This document shows positions 41,345 to 49,632 of a stretch of DNA of 64,000 bases, piece by piece. Each line of letters starts with the position of its first letter. Position 1 is the stretch's first letter. The stretch lies in NCBI GenBank assembly GCA_944386975.1, contig CALXDC010000007.1, forward strand, positions 1-64,000. The letters run 5' to 3'. Source of the DNA: an uncultured Oscillospiraceae bacterium. GTDB lineage: Bacteria; Bacillota; Clostridia; Oscillospirales; Oscillospiraceae. Below the pieces are notes generated by a model. The model ran no database searches. It worked only from the letters and a program-made list of their open reading frames with translations, and had not been told where the DNA came from. Both the position numbers and the translations under genes were made by a program.

Positions 41345-41794
41345 TCAATGGATGGCTTCCTTCTGCACAAAGGTGCCAAGGATGCCGTTGATGAACTTGA
41401 CGACCTCGTCGCTCTCGTACTTCTTCGCCAGCTCCACCGCCTCGTTGATGGCCACGCCGTTGGGGATGTCGTCCATGTAGAGAATCTCGTACATGGCCAC
41501 CCGCATGATGGCGGCGGCCACCATGGGAATCCGGGCGAACTTCCAGCCCACGGCGTACTTCTCAATGTAGCCGTCCAGCTCCGCGCGGTGACCGGCCACG
41601 CCGGTGACCAGACGGGTGATATACTGGCACTGCTTGGGCCCCGGAGGCTCCCGGTAGGTCTCATCCTCCCCGGCCAGCTCCGAAAAGCGCTCCGGGGACA
41701 GGTACGCCTTCAGCAGCTCCTCCGGGTCCTCCCGGGTAAAATTCAGCTGATAGGACAGGTGTATGGCGATCTCTCTGGCGGTATTTCTGACCAT
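41345..41794 (-). CDS. nusB: Transcription antitermination protein NusB
   Basis: An all-helical RNA-binding protein that with NusE (S10) assembles the rRNA antitermination complex at boxA. The 149-residue protein begins MVRNTAREIAIHLSYQL and has the C-terminal pattern GVAINEAVELAKKYESDEVVKFINGILG. Length and motifs are normal. It follows the Asp23 gene and precedes xseA, the usual Firmicute order. Confidence 0.94.
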   Translation of the reverse strand: MVRNTAREIAIHLSYQLNFTREDPEELLKAYLSPERFSELAGEDETYREPPGPKQCQYITRLVTGVAGHRAELDGYIEKYAVGWKFARIPMVAAAIMRVAMYEILYMDDIPNGVAINEAVELAKKYESDEVVKFINGILGTFVQKEAIH

Positions 41795-41840
41795 AAATGG
41801 GTTTCCCTCTGTCTTGTCGTAAATTTGCGGGGTTGGCGGC

Positions 41841-42185
41841 TTACTCGAAGCTGATGCCGCCCACGTGGACGTTCACCGCCTGGACGGCAAAGCCGGCCAT
41901 GGCCTCCACGGCCCCGGCCACCGCGGCCTGGATTTTCTCCGCCACCTCGGGAATAGGCTGGCCATAACGGATCATCACATACACGTCCACCACGGCCTGG
42001 TCGTCCTGGAGAGAGATCTTCACGCCCCGATTGGGGTTCTTCTTCCCCATGGCGGAACCCATCAGGCTGCTGACTCCCTCAATCTCCGCCGCGGCGGAGG
42101 CGGCAATGGCGCCCAGCACGTCCTCGGAAATATGGATGGTTCCCAGCTCGTCGGGGTGAGTGATATATTCCTTGTTCTCGTTCAT
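41841..42185 (-). CDS. Asp23/Gls24 family envelope stress response protein
   Basis: A 114-residue protein of the Asp23/Gls24 (YqhY) family. Typical stretches are GTIHISEDVLGAIAASAAAEIEGVSSLMG and VDVYVMIRYGQPIPEVAEKIQ. In Firmicutes yqhY is located between the spoIII or acc genes and nusB, as here, and its loss upsets lipid synthesis in Bacillus. The ATG used has GAGGAG about a dozen bases away; longer in-frame starts run into the intergenic leader. Confidence 0.88.
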   Translation of the reverse strand: MNENKEYITHPDELGTIHISEDVLGAIAASAAAEIEGVSSLMGSAMGKKNPNRGVKISLQDDQAVVDVYVMIRYGQPIPEVAEKIQAAVAGAVEAMAGFAVQAVNVHVGGISFE

Positions 42186-42269
42186 ATCGGCAGACACTCC
42201 TCTAAACAGGTGTTTCTTTTGTATTGCTATCCTCCACATTGTACCACAAGCCCTCACGGTTGACAACCA

Positions 42270-42845
42270 CTAATTTGCCTCCAGCACCGTGATCTGGTCC
42301 GTGGTATAGTCCGTCTCCGACAACACGATCTCCGTGATCTTGGCCACATCCTCCGCCTGGAGGCCCCCCTCCGCCTCCACCACCACGCTGACGGCCCCGT
42401 CGCCCATAAAGGCCACGCAATCGGTGTATCCCTTGGCGGTAACCAGGTTCTCAATCTGGGCCTCCGCCAGCGCGTAGCCCGCCAGCACCTGAATGGTCTC
42501 TGCCGCCTCGTTGGCTACCGCCACGTCCGCCGTCTCGCTCTCCGCCGCCTCCCGCAGCAGGGCAATAGCGCTGTCCCGAGCCTGCTGGCGGGAGAGCCGG
42601 GCGGAGGCAAAGTAGTCGTCTCCGGCGTCGGCGGAGGTCTCCTCCGCCTCACCGGCGGTCCCTGTCTCCTCCTCCCCAGTCTGGGCCCCGCCGCTGACCA
42701 GGGTGGATTCCCCCAGGATCTTCTGCCCTGCCTCGGTGGTTCCCCCGGTGACGCCGCTGGCGTACTTCCAGTTGAGGTACACCGCCGCACACACGAACAG
42801 CAGCACCGTGGCCGCCACCATATTCCGCTTCCAAAGCTGTTTCAT
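42270..42845 (-). CDS. spoIIIAH: Stage III sporulation protein AH
   Basis: Mother-cell membrane protein whose external YscJ-like domain binds SpoIIQ from the forespore and forms part of the feeding-tube channel. The 191-residue protein has one N-terminal helix (about 9-27), an acidic low-complexity linker (GEEETGTAGEAEETSADAGDD) and the C-terminal domain (about 85-190) with YALAEAQIENLVTAKGYTDCVAF. GGAGGACAAGGG precedes the ATG. It is last in the spoIIIA operon. Confidence 0.94.
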   Translation of the reverse strand: MKQLWKRNMVAATVLLFVCAAVYLNWKYASGVTGGTTEAGQKILGESTLVSGGAQTGEEETGTAGEAEETSADAGDDYFASARLSRQQARDSAIALLREAAESETADVAVANEAAETIQVLAGYALAEAQIENLVTAKGYTDCVAFMGDGAVSVVVEAEGGLQAEDVAKITEIVLSETDYTTDQITVLEAN

Positions 42846-42860
42846 CCCTTGTCCTCCTCC

Positions 42861-43403
42861 TTATGATTGCCATGTAACCACTGAGATCTTATCCGACCCC
42901 AGTCCAGTAAGGGCCGACACCGCCTGGATCACCTCCAGCTGCACCGCCGGGTCCCCCGCCCCCTCACACACCACCAAGCCCCCCCGGAACCGGGGAGCCA
43001 GCTCCTGGGTCACTACCACGCTGCCTCCGTCCCCGGAGAGGACCACCGTTTCCGAGGAGCGGCTATAGTCCGCCGGGGCGGCGGTATCGCCGCTATAGGA
43101 GAGGCTGGAGTCTCCGGCCAGAACCTGTTCTCTGCCCCGCTCTACCGTCAGCATCAGCTTGAGCTGCCCCACCCCTTTGATGTGGCCCAAAATTTCCTCC
43201 ATCTCCTCCTGAAGACGAGCCACCTCCGCCTCCTCCGAAGCGGATTGGGTAGTATTTTCTGTCAAGCTGGTACCCTTGTCACCTCCTCCGCCGGAGGGCC
43301 AGAGGAGGCAAACAATTCCGGCGGCAATCACCAGCAGCACCGCCTTGTACTTCCCCACCGCTTGCAGCAGCGCCAGGGCCTTCCCCTTGTGCTTTTCTTC
43401 CAC
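42861..43403 (-). CDS. spoIIIAG: Stage III sporulation protein AG
   Basis: Ring-forming membrane protein of the SpoIIIA channel between mother cell and forespore. The 180-residue protein has one helix (about 20-38), a linker, and an EscJ-like ring-building domain with VGQLKLMLTVERG and the conserved PRFRGGLVVCEGAGDPAVQLEVIQAVSALTGL near the C-terminus. The start is a GTG with GGAGGAG upstream. It lies three bases after spoIIIAF. Confidence 0.94.
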   Translation of the reverse strand: MEEKHKGKALALLQAVGKYKAVLLVIAAGIVCLLWPSGGGGDKGTSLTENTTQSASEEAEVARLQEEMEEILGHIKGVGQLKLMLTVERGREQVLAGDSSLSYSGDTAAPADYSRSSETVVLSGDGGSVVVTQELAPRFRGGLVVCEGAGDPAVQLEVIQAVSALTGLGSDKISVVTWQS

Positions 43404-43406
43404 GCG

Positions 43407-43880
43407 TTACTCCTCCCGCCATATCTGACTTTCCGGCCCCAGGCCGAGCTCCGTGGTGAGCCAGTCGCTGAGCTCCTGGTGGAAGGGGCCGTCGATGGAC
43501 ACCCGGTCCGGCACCGATCCACCCCCTGCTCCCGGACGGGTGGACACCGACACCGGGTAGGCGAGGCCGAGGCTCTGCTCCTTGTCCCATATATATGAGC
43601 GGAGAGTGTCTTCTATGAATCCCTCCCACTCCGCTTCCTGGTTCTGCCGCAGCTCCGCCTCCCGCTGCTCGGTCTCCGTCCTCCAATCGGAGAGACTGAG
43701 GCTGGGCAGCCGGTCCACAAGACCGGTGATGGGCCGCAGCAGCACCACCAGCAGCACCAGCCCACCTGCCAGCCGCAGCACCCGCCGCACGCCCCCCTGG
43801 CTCACCAGGGACTCCGCCGCCCCCAAAAAGATGGCCGCCGCCGTCAGGCTTACCAGCCACTGCCGAAGAGAATCCATCAT
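43407..43880 (-). CDS. spoIIIAF: Stage III sporulation protein AF
   Basis: A 157-residue membrane protein with two N-terminal helices (about 5-25 and 33-52) and a soluble ring-building-like domain after residue 60. The SpoIIIAF pattern is visible in the N-terminal LRQWLVSLTAAAIFLGAAESL and VVLLRPI. It overlaps the stop of spoIIIAE by four bases, consistent with tight coupling in the channel operon. Confidence 0.92.
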   Translation of the reverse strand: MMDSLRQWLVSLTAAAIFLGAAESLVSQGGVRRVLRLAGGLVLLVVLLRPITGLVDRLPSLSLSDWRTETEQREAELRQNQEAEWEGFIEDTLRSYIWDKEQSLGLAYPVSVSTRPGAGGGSVPDRVSIDGPFHQELSDWLTTELGLGPESQIWREE

Positions 43881-44944
43881 ACGCTCACCGCCAAAATCGA
43901 AGATAGAACGGAGACGGCTAGCAGCAGTCCGCAGCTGCCCGCCATCCCCAGTACCAACCCGAAGGCGGAACCCAGACTGTCAATGAGCTTCACCAGGGCC
44001 GGAGATGCCGCTGTGGAGGCGGCGAAGGCCGCCAGCTTGTAGAGAAGGTACTGCACCGCCAATCGGAGGAAGGGAGGCAGGCAGATGGCCAGGATGGCCA
44101 GCACCCCGAAGATACCGATGGTGTTCTTTACCGCCCCTGCCCCTGCCAGAAGGGTCTCTGCCGCCCCGGCCAGCACGGACCCCGCCACCGGCACCGCGCT
44201 GGAGAGGGCCGCCTTGGTCACCTTCACCGCCGCCGCGTCGGCGGCCCCTGAGATCACCCCCGCCACCGAGAGATAAAGGGTGAAGAGAGTCAAAAGTCCC
44301 TTGAGACACCAGCTGACGCCGGTTTTGATGGCCTTTGCCACGGCCTCCAGCCGCCCGTCCCCCAGCATGGCTCCCGCCGCCGCCGCCCCGATATAGAGGT
44401 AAAGAAAGGGCAGCAGCAGCCGCTGGATCACGGTAATGAGAACGTCGCAGAAAAACACCGTGGCCACCTGTTTGGCCGCCGCCGTGCCCACCAATCCCGC
44501 CGAGGCGGTGGCAGCAGCCAATGTGGGCAGCAGGACCTTGGAGAACTGGTCCAGCTCCGCAATGGTCTCCGTGCCGAGGCCAATGAGTTGGTCCAGCTCC
44601 CCCGCCGCCAGGGCCACCACCGCGGCAGCCCCCGCCATGGTGAGGTAGGGAAGACCCTTTTGTCCCCCGGCGGTTTCCAGCAGAGGCTCCCCTACTCCAC
44701 ATAGCAGCACCACCGCCAGCAGGCCCGCTGCCCCGGAGAGGCCCCGGCGCACCCACTGCCCGAGGCTCTGGCGGGCGTCCTCCCAGATGGAGGCGAGGCC
44801 CTCCTCCCAGCCACCGCCCTCCTGTGTGGTCTCCTGGAGAGCATCGGGTAGCTCCCCCAAAAAGTCCTGCGGCAGTTCCGTCGCCACCACCGGGACTGTC
44901 AGGGCCACGAGACAGAGGAGAAAGGTCACGATCCATTTTCCCAT
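43877..44944 (-). CDS. spoIIIAE: Stage III sporulation protein AE
   Basis: The largest membrane subunit of the SpoIIIA complex, 355 residues with a signal-like first helix (4-22) and about seven further helices. Recognisable stretches include PYLTMAGAAAVVALAAGELDQLI, FSKVLLPTLAAATASAG and a long hydrophobic C-terminal half. The ATG chosen lies after GGGGGTGA, six bases past the spoIIIAD stop; longer in-frame starts would lie inside spoIIIAD. Confidence 0.92.
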   Translation of the reverse strand: MGKWIVTFLLCLVALTVPVVATELPQDFLGELPDALQETTQEGGGWEEGLASIWEDARQSLGQWVRRGLSGAAGLLAVVLLCGVGEPLLETAGGQKGLPYLTMAGAAAVVALAAGELDQLIGLGTETIAELDQFSKVLLPTLAAATASAGLVGTAAAKQVATVFFCDVLITVIQRLLLPFLYLYIGAAAAGAMLGDGRLEAVAKAIKTGVSWCLKGLLTLFTLYLSVAGVISGAADAAAVKVTKAALSSAVPVAGSVLAGAAETLLAGAGAVKNTIGIFGVLAILAICLPPFLRLAVQYLLYKLAAFAASTAASPALVKLIDSLGSAFGLVLGMAGSCGLLLAVSVLSSILAVSV

Positions 44945-44949
44945 ACCGC

Positions 44950-45336
44950 TCACCCCCACCCCAGAAGCAGGTCCATAGCTCGCTCCAGAAGAGGCCGGGC
45001 CGCCAGCAGAGCGCACACCGTCCCTGCCATGTCCATAAGGGAGCTGAGGGCGCTGTGGCCGCTGTCCTTGCACACGTCGGCTCCCAACCGGGCAATGAGG
45101 GAGATGGCCACGATCTTCAAAATAGGGGCGAAGAGGGCCGCCTCCAGCCCCGCCTGGTCCATCAGGGCCGTCAGCATGTCCCGGACCTGCTGATAAAAGG
45201 ACAGGGCGTAGACCAGTACCGCCGCCACCGCCGCCAGGGTGAGCAGAAGCCCCAGCTCCGGCGTGTCCCGCTCCAGCAGCAGAGCGGTGAGAGCCACCAC
45301 CACGCAGATCACCGCTGCCTTTGCCACCAGCTCCAT
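44950..45336 (-). CDS. spoIIIAD: Stage III sporulation protein AD
   Basis: A 128-residue hydrophobic protein with four predicted helices, typical SpoIIIAD (about 130 residues) including LYALSFYQQVRDML-like and APILKIVAISLIARLGADVCKDSGHSALSS segments. The latter, with CKDSG, is a family hallmark. It overlaps spoIIIAC by one base (TGATG). Confidence 0.93.
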   Translation of the reverse strand: MELVAKAAVICVVVALTALLLERDTPELGLLLTLAAVAAVLVYALSFYQQVRDMLTALMDQAGLEAALFAPILKIVAISLIARLGADVCKDSGHSALSSLMDMAGTVCALLAARPLLERAMDLLLGWG

Positions 45337-45530
45337 CAGAACTGAAAGAGGGTTTTGATGAGCTGGAAAAGGTCGCTGATCTCCCGCACCAGGATCATCA
45401 GCACCACCACCAGCCCCGCCAGGGTGGTCATGAGGGCCTGCTCCTCCCGCCCCGACCGCACCAACAGTTGATTAAGCACCGCCACGATGATGCCGATGGC
45501 GGCGATTTTGAAGATAAGATCAATGTCCAT
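45336..45530 (-). CDS. spoIIIAC: Stage III sporulation protein AC
   Basis: A 64-residue protein with two membrane helices (about 5-23 and 33-52), the normal size for SpoIIIAC. Family segments are IDLIFKIAAIGIIVAVLNQLL and LMILVREISDLFQLIKTLF. The ribosome binding site is weak and translation is probably coupled to the spoIIIAB gene, which ends four bases upstream. Confidence 0.93.
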   Translation of the reverse strand: MDIDLIFKIAAIGIIVAVLNQLLVRSGREEQALMTTLAGLVVVLMILVREISDLFQLIKTLFQF

Positions 45531-45534
45531 GGCG

Positions 45535-46008
45535 TTATAGCAGTACCGCCGCCGTCATCAGCGAGGCGGCAAGACAGAGGGCAGTCTCCAACCTGTCCCG
45601 CTCTCGCTGCTGCCTCCGGAGCCCCTCGGCGGCCCGGTACACTTCCTCCCTTGTCAAATTGATGAGATCCGGGCGATCTCCGGCGGAGAGACTGTCCCCC
45701 AGGGGCAGCAGCCAGGGCCGGTACTCTGGCGGCGCCACAGCCGCCGCCGCCCGCCACAGGGCGGGAAAGGGCTGCCCAAGCCCCTCTAAGATAGTCCCCC
45801 AGAAGTCCTCCGTCTCCCGGCTCTCCGCCCGGCAGCCCCGCAAAATCCGGGGCAGGGGCCAGCGGAAGTGGACCATCCCCCGGTAGAGGAGGTCCAGCAT
45901 CCGGCACATCTCCTCCCCCCAGGCGAGGGTCCGCCGCCGCCGCCGGGCCAGGAGACGCCGCACCCAGAGGCTTCCCCAGAGGAGGAGAGCCGTTCCCAGC
46001 AGCTTCAC
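45535..46008 (-). CDS. spoIIIAB: Stage III sporulation protein AB
   Basis: A 157-residue protein with a membrane helix at each end (about 3-20 and 138-157) and a helical soluble middle of the type II secretion GspF-like sort, as expected for SpoIIIAB. The start is a GTG that overlaps the spoIIIAA stop and has GAGGTG upstream; longer in-frame starts lie within spoIIIAA. Arginine-rich stretch RRLLARRRRRTLAWGEE follows the first helix. Confidence 0.88.
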   Translation of the reverse strand: MKLLGTALLLWGSLWVRRLLARRRRRTLAWGEEMCRMLDLLYRGMVHFRWPLPRILRGCRAESRETEDFWGTILEGLGQPFPALWRAAAAVAPPEYRPWLLPLGDSLSAGDRPDLINLTREEVYRAAEGLRRQQRERDRLETALCLAASLMTAAVLL

Positions 46009-46898
46009 AGCCGATGCACCTCGTATCGCCGCTCCCGCCCCTGCCGCCGGATTACCACAGCCCGGGAGAAGACCTCGAAGAGGGGCCGCAGCAGGTTTTT
46101 TTGTCCCAGCTCCTCCACGCTGTCCCCGTGGACAGTGGCCAGCAGTCCCGCTCCGCACCGGGCAGCCCGGACCATAGCCTCCACGTCCTCCGGCAGAGCC
46201 ACCTCGTCCACAGCAATGACCTGAGGGGTCATGGACCGCAGCAGGGCCGGGATGGCCAACGATTTGGGACAGCCGTCCATCACGTCGGTATGCCGCCCCA
46301 CGGAGAGCTGGGCCTGTCCCTGATAGGAGGCCGCAAGCTCCCCCCGCTCGTCGGCCAGGGCCAGCCGCAATCCATACTGGTCAGAGAGGCAGCGGACCAT
46401 GTCCCGAAGGAGGGTGGTCTTACCGCCTCCCGGCGGGGAGATCACCAGGGTGGAAGGGAAGATTTCCTCCTCCATCAACTGGGGCAGCACCCGGGCGGCA
46501 AGGCCCAGGCTCTCCCTGGGAATGCGGATGGCCAAGGAGGAGAGGTCCCCAATCCGACGGATCTGTCCCCCCTCCACCACAGCGGTGCCGCACAGGCCCA
46601 CCCGAAATCCCCCACGGGCGGTGAGATAGCCCTGGCGGATGGTCTCCGCCGCCGTGTATCGGGACCAGTCCGTCACCTGGTCCACCACCTGCTCCAGATC
46701 CTCCCCGGTGACCGCCGGGCTTGGCAGGTCCCGCTCCCCTTCCGCCGTGGCCAGCAGCAGCGGCTCTCCTCGGCGCAGCCGCAGCTCCTCCGTCTCCTCC
46801 CCCAGGGCCTCCGCCGCCTCCAGGGCACAGAGCCGCAGGGGCGGCGGCAGCAGAAGACAGGCCTGCCGGTACCGCTCTTTCGCGTACGCTCCCGTCAT
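46005..46898 (-). CDS. spoIIIAA: Stage III sporulation protein AA (ATPase)
   Basis: A type II/IV secretion-like ATPase thought to power the mother cell-forespore channel. The 297-residue protein has Walker A PPGGGKTTLL (around 140-150), a Walker B region VIAVDEVALPEDVEAM and ADERGELAASY. The N-terminal half matches SpoIIIAA, including GFRVGLCGTAV. The ATG follows AGGAGGG; a longer start would overlap the promoter. It opens the eight-gene spoIIIA operon. Confidence 0.95.
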   Translation of the reverse strand: MTGAYAKERYRQACLLLPPPLRLCALEAAEALGEETEELRLRRGEPLLLATAEGERDLPSPAVTGEDLEQVVDQVTDWSRYTAAETIRQGYLTARGGFRVGLCGTAVVEGGQIRRIGDLSSLAIRIPRESLGLAARVLPQLMEEEIFPSTLVISPPGGGKTTLLRDMVRCLSDQYGLRLALADERGELAASYQGQAQLSVGRHTDVMDGCPKSLAIPALLRSMTPQVIAVDEVALPEDVEAMVRAARCGAGLLATVHGDSVEELGQKNLLRPLFEVFSRAVVIRRQGRERRYEVHRL

Positions 46899-46924
46899 GT
46901 GATCCCTCCTGTCGTTGATAGTCC

Positions 46925-46953
46925 ACTGTATGACGGGTTGTCCCCGGCTATGC
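46925..46953 (-). promoter_or_regulatory. SigE-type promoter of the spoIIIA operon
   Basis: GCATAGC (-35) and CATACAGT (-10) are separated by 14 bases, matching the SigE pattern kmATAtt-N14-CATACAhT in nearly every position, 27 bases before the spoIIIAA start. SigE is the known sigma factor of this operon in Bacillus. Confidence 0.75.
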
Positions 46954-47061
46954 CTCTTGCATGAATATCCGCTGTTATTCATTCGCGATTACGCTTTGTA
47001 TTTGCTTCTGCATACCGCCCGCATATCTCTGCATATCGTAAAATGCCTCATTTTTGTGCAA

Positions 47062-47099
47062 AAAAAGTACCGCTAAACCGGTGTTCAGCGGTACTTTTT
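47062..47099 (-). terminator. Rho-independent terminator after the M24 peptidase gene
   Basis: A perfect 13-bp stem (47062-47074 with 47087-47099), 12-base loop and T run on the minus strand, nine bases after the stop codon. Confidence 0.88.
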
Positions 47100-47108
47100 A
47101 AAGTATTC

Positions 47109-48188
47109 TTATTTGGAGGCCAGGAGAATCAGAAGCTCCTTATCTGCAAGGGTGATGTCCCGGCATCCCCTCTCCTCTATTATGATCACGTCCTCAATCC
47201 GCACGCCGAAGCGGCCGGGCAGGTAAATGCCGGGCTCGGCGGAAATCACCGCCCCAGTGGGCAGGGACTCCTCATTGGAAGGCGTGGCGTTGGGGGATTC
47301 GTGGATCTCTACCCCCAAGCTGTGTCCGAAGGCATGGCCGAAATAGGGGCCGTAGCCCGCCCGGTTAATGACTGCGGCGGCGGCGTTGTGGACGGCGGCG
47401 CCGGTGATCCCGGCCCGGGCGGCGGTGATCCCCGCCTGCTGGGCCTCCAACACGACGGCATACACCCGCTCCATCTCCTCCGTCACGTGGCCCACCGCTA
47501 CGGTGCGGGTCATATCGGAGCAATAGCCGCCATAGACGCAGCCGAAGTCCATGGTAATGAAATCCCCCTCCCCTACCGGCCGGTCGCCGGGGACGCCGTG
47601 GGGCATACTGCTGTTGGGGCCGCTGACCACGATGGGATCGAAGGACATCTTCTCCCCGCCTCCCAGGAGCATCCTATATTGAAGGAAGGCGGCGATCTCC
47701 CGCTCGGTCCGGCCCGGGCGGATAAAGTCCAGCACCTCCGCCAGAGCTTTCTCCGCGATGCGCTGGGCGGCGATCATCTGCTGGATCTCCTCCGGGTCCT
47801 TCACCGCCCGCAGCTCCAGCAGGAGCCTCGTGGCGGGTACCAGCTCACAGCTCAGCTTTTCCTCCAGACGGCGGAGCTCCGCCACGGTGAGGTAAGCATC
47901 CTCATAGCCCACCCGACGGAGTCCCCGGCTCCGGATCAGCTCCTCCACCTGGGTGAGGGTGGTCTGCTTGGCGGTGTTCTCCCGCACCTCCGCCCCGGTG
48001 ATGGCCCGGCGGGCCGCCTCGATATACCGGCTGTCAGTGAAAAAACAGCTGCCCTCCCCCGTCACCAGAGCCGCCCCGGCGGTGGAAGGAAACCCCGTCA
48101 CATAGAGGCGGTTGGGCTCGCTGAGCACCAGGAAGCCGTCTAAGTCGTAAGCGGACAGGCGGTCCGCCACAGATTGAAAGTGGTTCAT
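47109..48188 (-). CDS. M24 family Xaa-Pro aminopeptidase
   Basis: Dimetal peptidase releasing N-terminal residues in front of proline. The 359-residue protein has an N-terminal creatinase-like domain (about 1-125) and the pita-bread catalytic domain with ligands in MDFGCVYGGYCSDMTRT (two aspartates), GHSLGVEIHE (histidine), AEPGIYLPG and GVRIEDV (glutamates). Length is that of short PepQ/YqhT-type enzymes. The ATG overlaps the yqeG stop by four bases (ATGA); GGAGG lies 11 bases upstream. Confidence 0.92.
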   Translation of the reverse strand: MNHFQSVADRLSAYDLDGFLVLSEPNRLYVTGFPSTAGAALVTGEGSCFFTDSRYIEAARRAITGAEVRENTAKQTTLTQVEELIRSRGLRRVGYEDAYLTVAELRRLEEKLSCELVPATRLLLELRAVKDPEEIQQMIAAQRIAEKALAEVLDFIRPGRTEREIAAFLQYRMLLGGGEKMSFDPIVVSGPNSSMPHGVPGDRPVGEGDFITMDFGCVYGGYCSDMTRTVAVGHVTEEMERVYAVVLEAQQAGITAARAGITGAAVHNAAAAVINRAGYGPYFGHAFGHSLGVEIHESPNATPSNEESLPTGAVISAEPGIYLPGRFGVRIEDVIIIEERGCRDITLADKELLILLASK

Positions 48189-48694
48189 TGCTTTCTCTGC
48201 CTCCTTCGCACCGCCGCCATAAAAGGACGGTGCATCTGATAGAGGAGCCAGTGGCCGAAGTTGGGGGCCCCCTCTACCGGCTCCACCGCCAGCATGGTGA
48301 GCCCCCACAGCCGGGCGCCCAGAATATCCGTGGTCCAGAGGTCCCCCAGCATGGCGGTGTGCTTCGGGGTCTCGTGGAAGAGGTCCATGGCCCTCCGGAA
48401 CCCGCCGGGCTTGGGCTTTCCCGCGTGGCCGATATAGGGAACCCCCAACTCCCCACAGTAGTCCAGCACCCGGCTGCCGCTGCGGTTGTTGGAGACGATG
48501 GCGAAGCTGATGCCGGCATCGGTAAGGGAGGCAATCCAATCCCGCACCTCCTGGGAGGGGTGGCGGGTCTTGGGAGGCGCCAGGGTGTTGTCCAGGTCGC
48601 ATAGCAGCAGATGGATGTCCATGGACCGGAGCACCTGGGGCGTCACATCGGTATACCGCTTGAACACACGGTGAGGCATGATGGATAGGGACAT
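48185..48694 (-). CDS. yqeG: YqeG family HAD IIIA-type phosphatase
   Basis: A 169-residue HAD-superfamily phosphatase. Motif I DLDNTLAP (nucleophile aspartate), motif II SNNRSG, motif III lysine in GKPKPGGFRRA and motif IV GDLWTTDILGA are all present. The YqeG family is linked in bacteria to phosphatidylglycerophosphate or unknown small phosphates; plant homologues dephosphorylate PGP. The ATG is preceded by AGGAGAACATT. It is the first gene of a two-gene unit with the M24 peptidase. Confidence 0.9.
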   Translation of the reverse strand: MSLSIMPHRVFKRYTDVTPQVLRSMDIHLLLCDLDNTLAPPKTRHPSQEVRDWIASLTDAGISFAIVSNNRSGSRVLDYCGELGVPYIGHAGKPKPGGFRRAMDLFHETPKHTAMLGDLWTTDILGARLWGLTMLAVEPVEGAPNFGHWLLYQMHRPFMAAVRRRQRKQ

Positions 48695-48750
48695 AATGTT
48701 CTCCTGTCTGGCATACATTTTCCTGTAAGGCGAAGCCGCCTTTGAAAGAT

Positions 48751-48780
48751 AGTATACACCACCGGCAGGCTGCCGCACAA
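48751..48780 (-). promoter_or_regulatory. Possible promoter of the yqeG operon
   Basis: TTGTGC and TATACT are separated by 18 bases, about 57 bases before yqeG. The -35 is weak. Confidence 0.45.
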
Positions 48781-48795
48781 GAGGAGGAAAGAAAT

Positions 48796-49557
48796 TTGCA
48801 GCTCTATCTCACCGCAGCGCCGGGGGATCTCCCCGACGCGGGCCGCTGGGGGGTCCGCCTGGCCCATGTGGCCTATCGCATCGGATCGGGCAGCGTGCTG
48901 CTGCGGCAGAATCTCCTGCTGCGAACCCAGGGAGGTCTGCTCTCCCTCAGCGACGCAGAGGCCCCGGCGGTGGGACGGCCGGAGCAGCTGGCCCGGCAGA
49001 TCTGGCAGGAGTGCGGACTCCGGGGCTACGGCGGGGTGCTGGCAGACTTCGAGGAGCCTCCCACCGACGACCGGGCCGCTCTCCTCATTCGCCTGCGCGC
49101 CATCCTTCAAGCCAACCGGCGTCGGTTGTATGTGCCGGAAGCCTACGGTCCCCGGGTGCCGGGGGCCACGGTGGTAGTCTGCACCGCCCTCTCCGGCGGG
49201 AGCTTCCGCCAGCGGATGCAGGAAGCGGCGGACCGTTGGGGCGCAAGCCGGGTGGCCCTGGATGTTCAGCGGCTGATGATGGACTTCCCTCTGCCCTCTC
49301 CCACAGGAGAAGGAGACCCCCTCACAGTGGAGCAGCTGGCGCAGCTCTGGGAAGAGCTGCAGCCCTCTGCTTTCTACTCCCGGGATCTCTGCGCCCGGTA
49401 TTTTACCTACACGCGGGAGGGAAAGAGCCATTTTGTGGTCTTCGATGACGCCGACACCATGCGCACCAAGATCCGCAGCGGCGCGGCCATGGGATTTGCC
49501 GCCGCCTTCCTCACCTACCCGGAGACCAAAGATCTCCTCCACAACATTCTGGCGTAA
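48796..49557 (+). CDS. Unrecognised conserved protein, possibly TIM-barrel/GH18-like
   Basis: A 253-residue soluble protein with no signal peptide. The start is a TTG behind GAGGAGGAAAGAAA; the in-frame ATG 18 codons earlier has no ribosome binding site. Segments such as YGGVLADFEEPPTDDRA, SRVALDVQRLMMDFPLP and the C-terminal FDDADTMRTKIRSGAAMGFAAAFLTYPE (broken here for description: FDDADTMRTK, then GFAAAFL) resemble the alternating strands of a glycoside hydrolase 18 barrel, but no DxxDxDxE catalytic motif is seen. A spore-associated role is a guess. It is divergent from yqeG. Confidence 0.6.
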   Translation: MQLYLTAAPGDLPDAGRWGVRLAHVAYRIGSGSVLLRQNLLLRTQGGLLSLSDAEAPAVGRPEQLARQIWQECGLRGYGGVLADFEEPPTDDRAALLIRLRAILQANRRRLYVPEAYGPRVPGATVVVCTALSGGSFRQRMQEAADRWGASRVALDVQRLMMDFPLPSPTGEGDPLTVEQLAQLWEELQPSAFYSRDLCARYFTYTREGKSHFVVFDDADTMRTKIRSGAAMGFAAAFLTYPETKDLLHNILA

Positions 49558-49585
49558 CTGTCGGCGAACCGCAGGAGGGTCACAG

Positions 49586-49625
49586 AAAGGGCCTCTGCAG
49601 GGATTTCCCTGCAGAGGCCCTTTCA
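49586..49625. terminator. Bidirectional terminator between the unknown gene and ispF
   Basis: A perfect 17-bp stem (49586-49602 with 49607-49623) with an ATTT loop lies between convergent genes. The T tails are short. Confidence 0.75.
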
Positions 49626-49632
49626 TTGTAGC

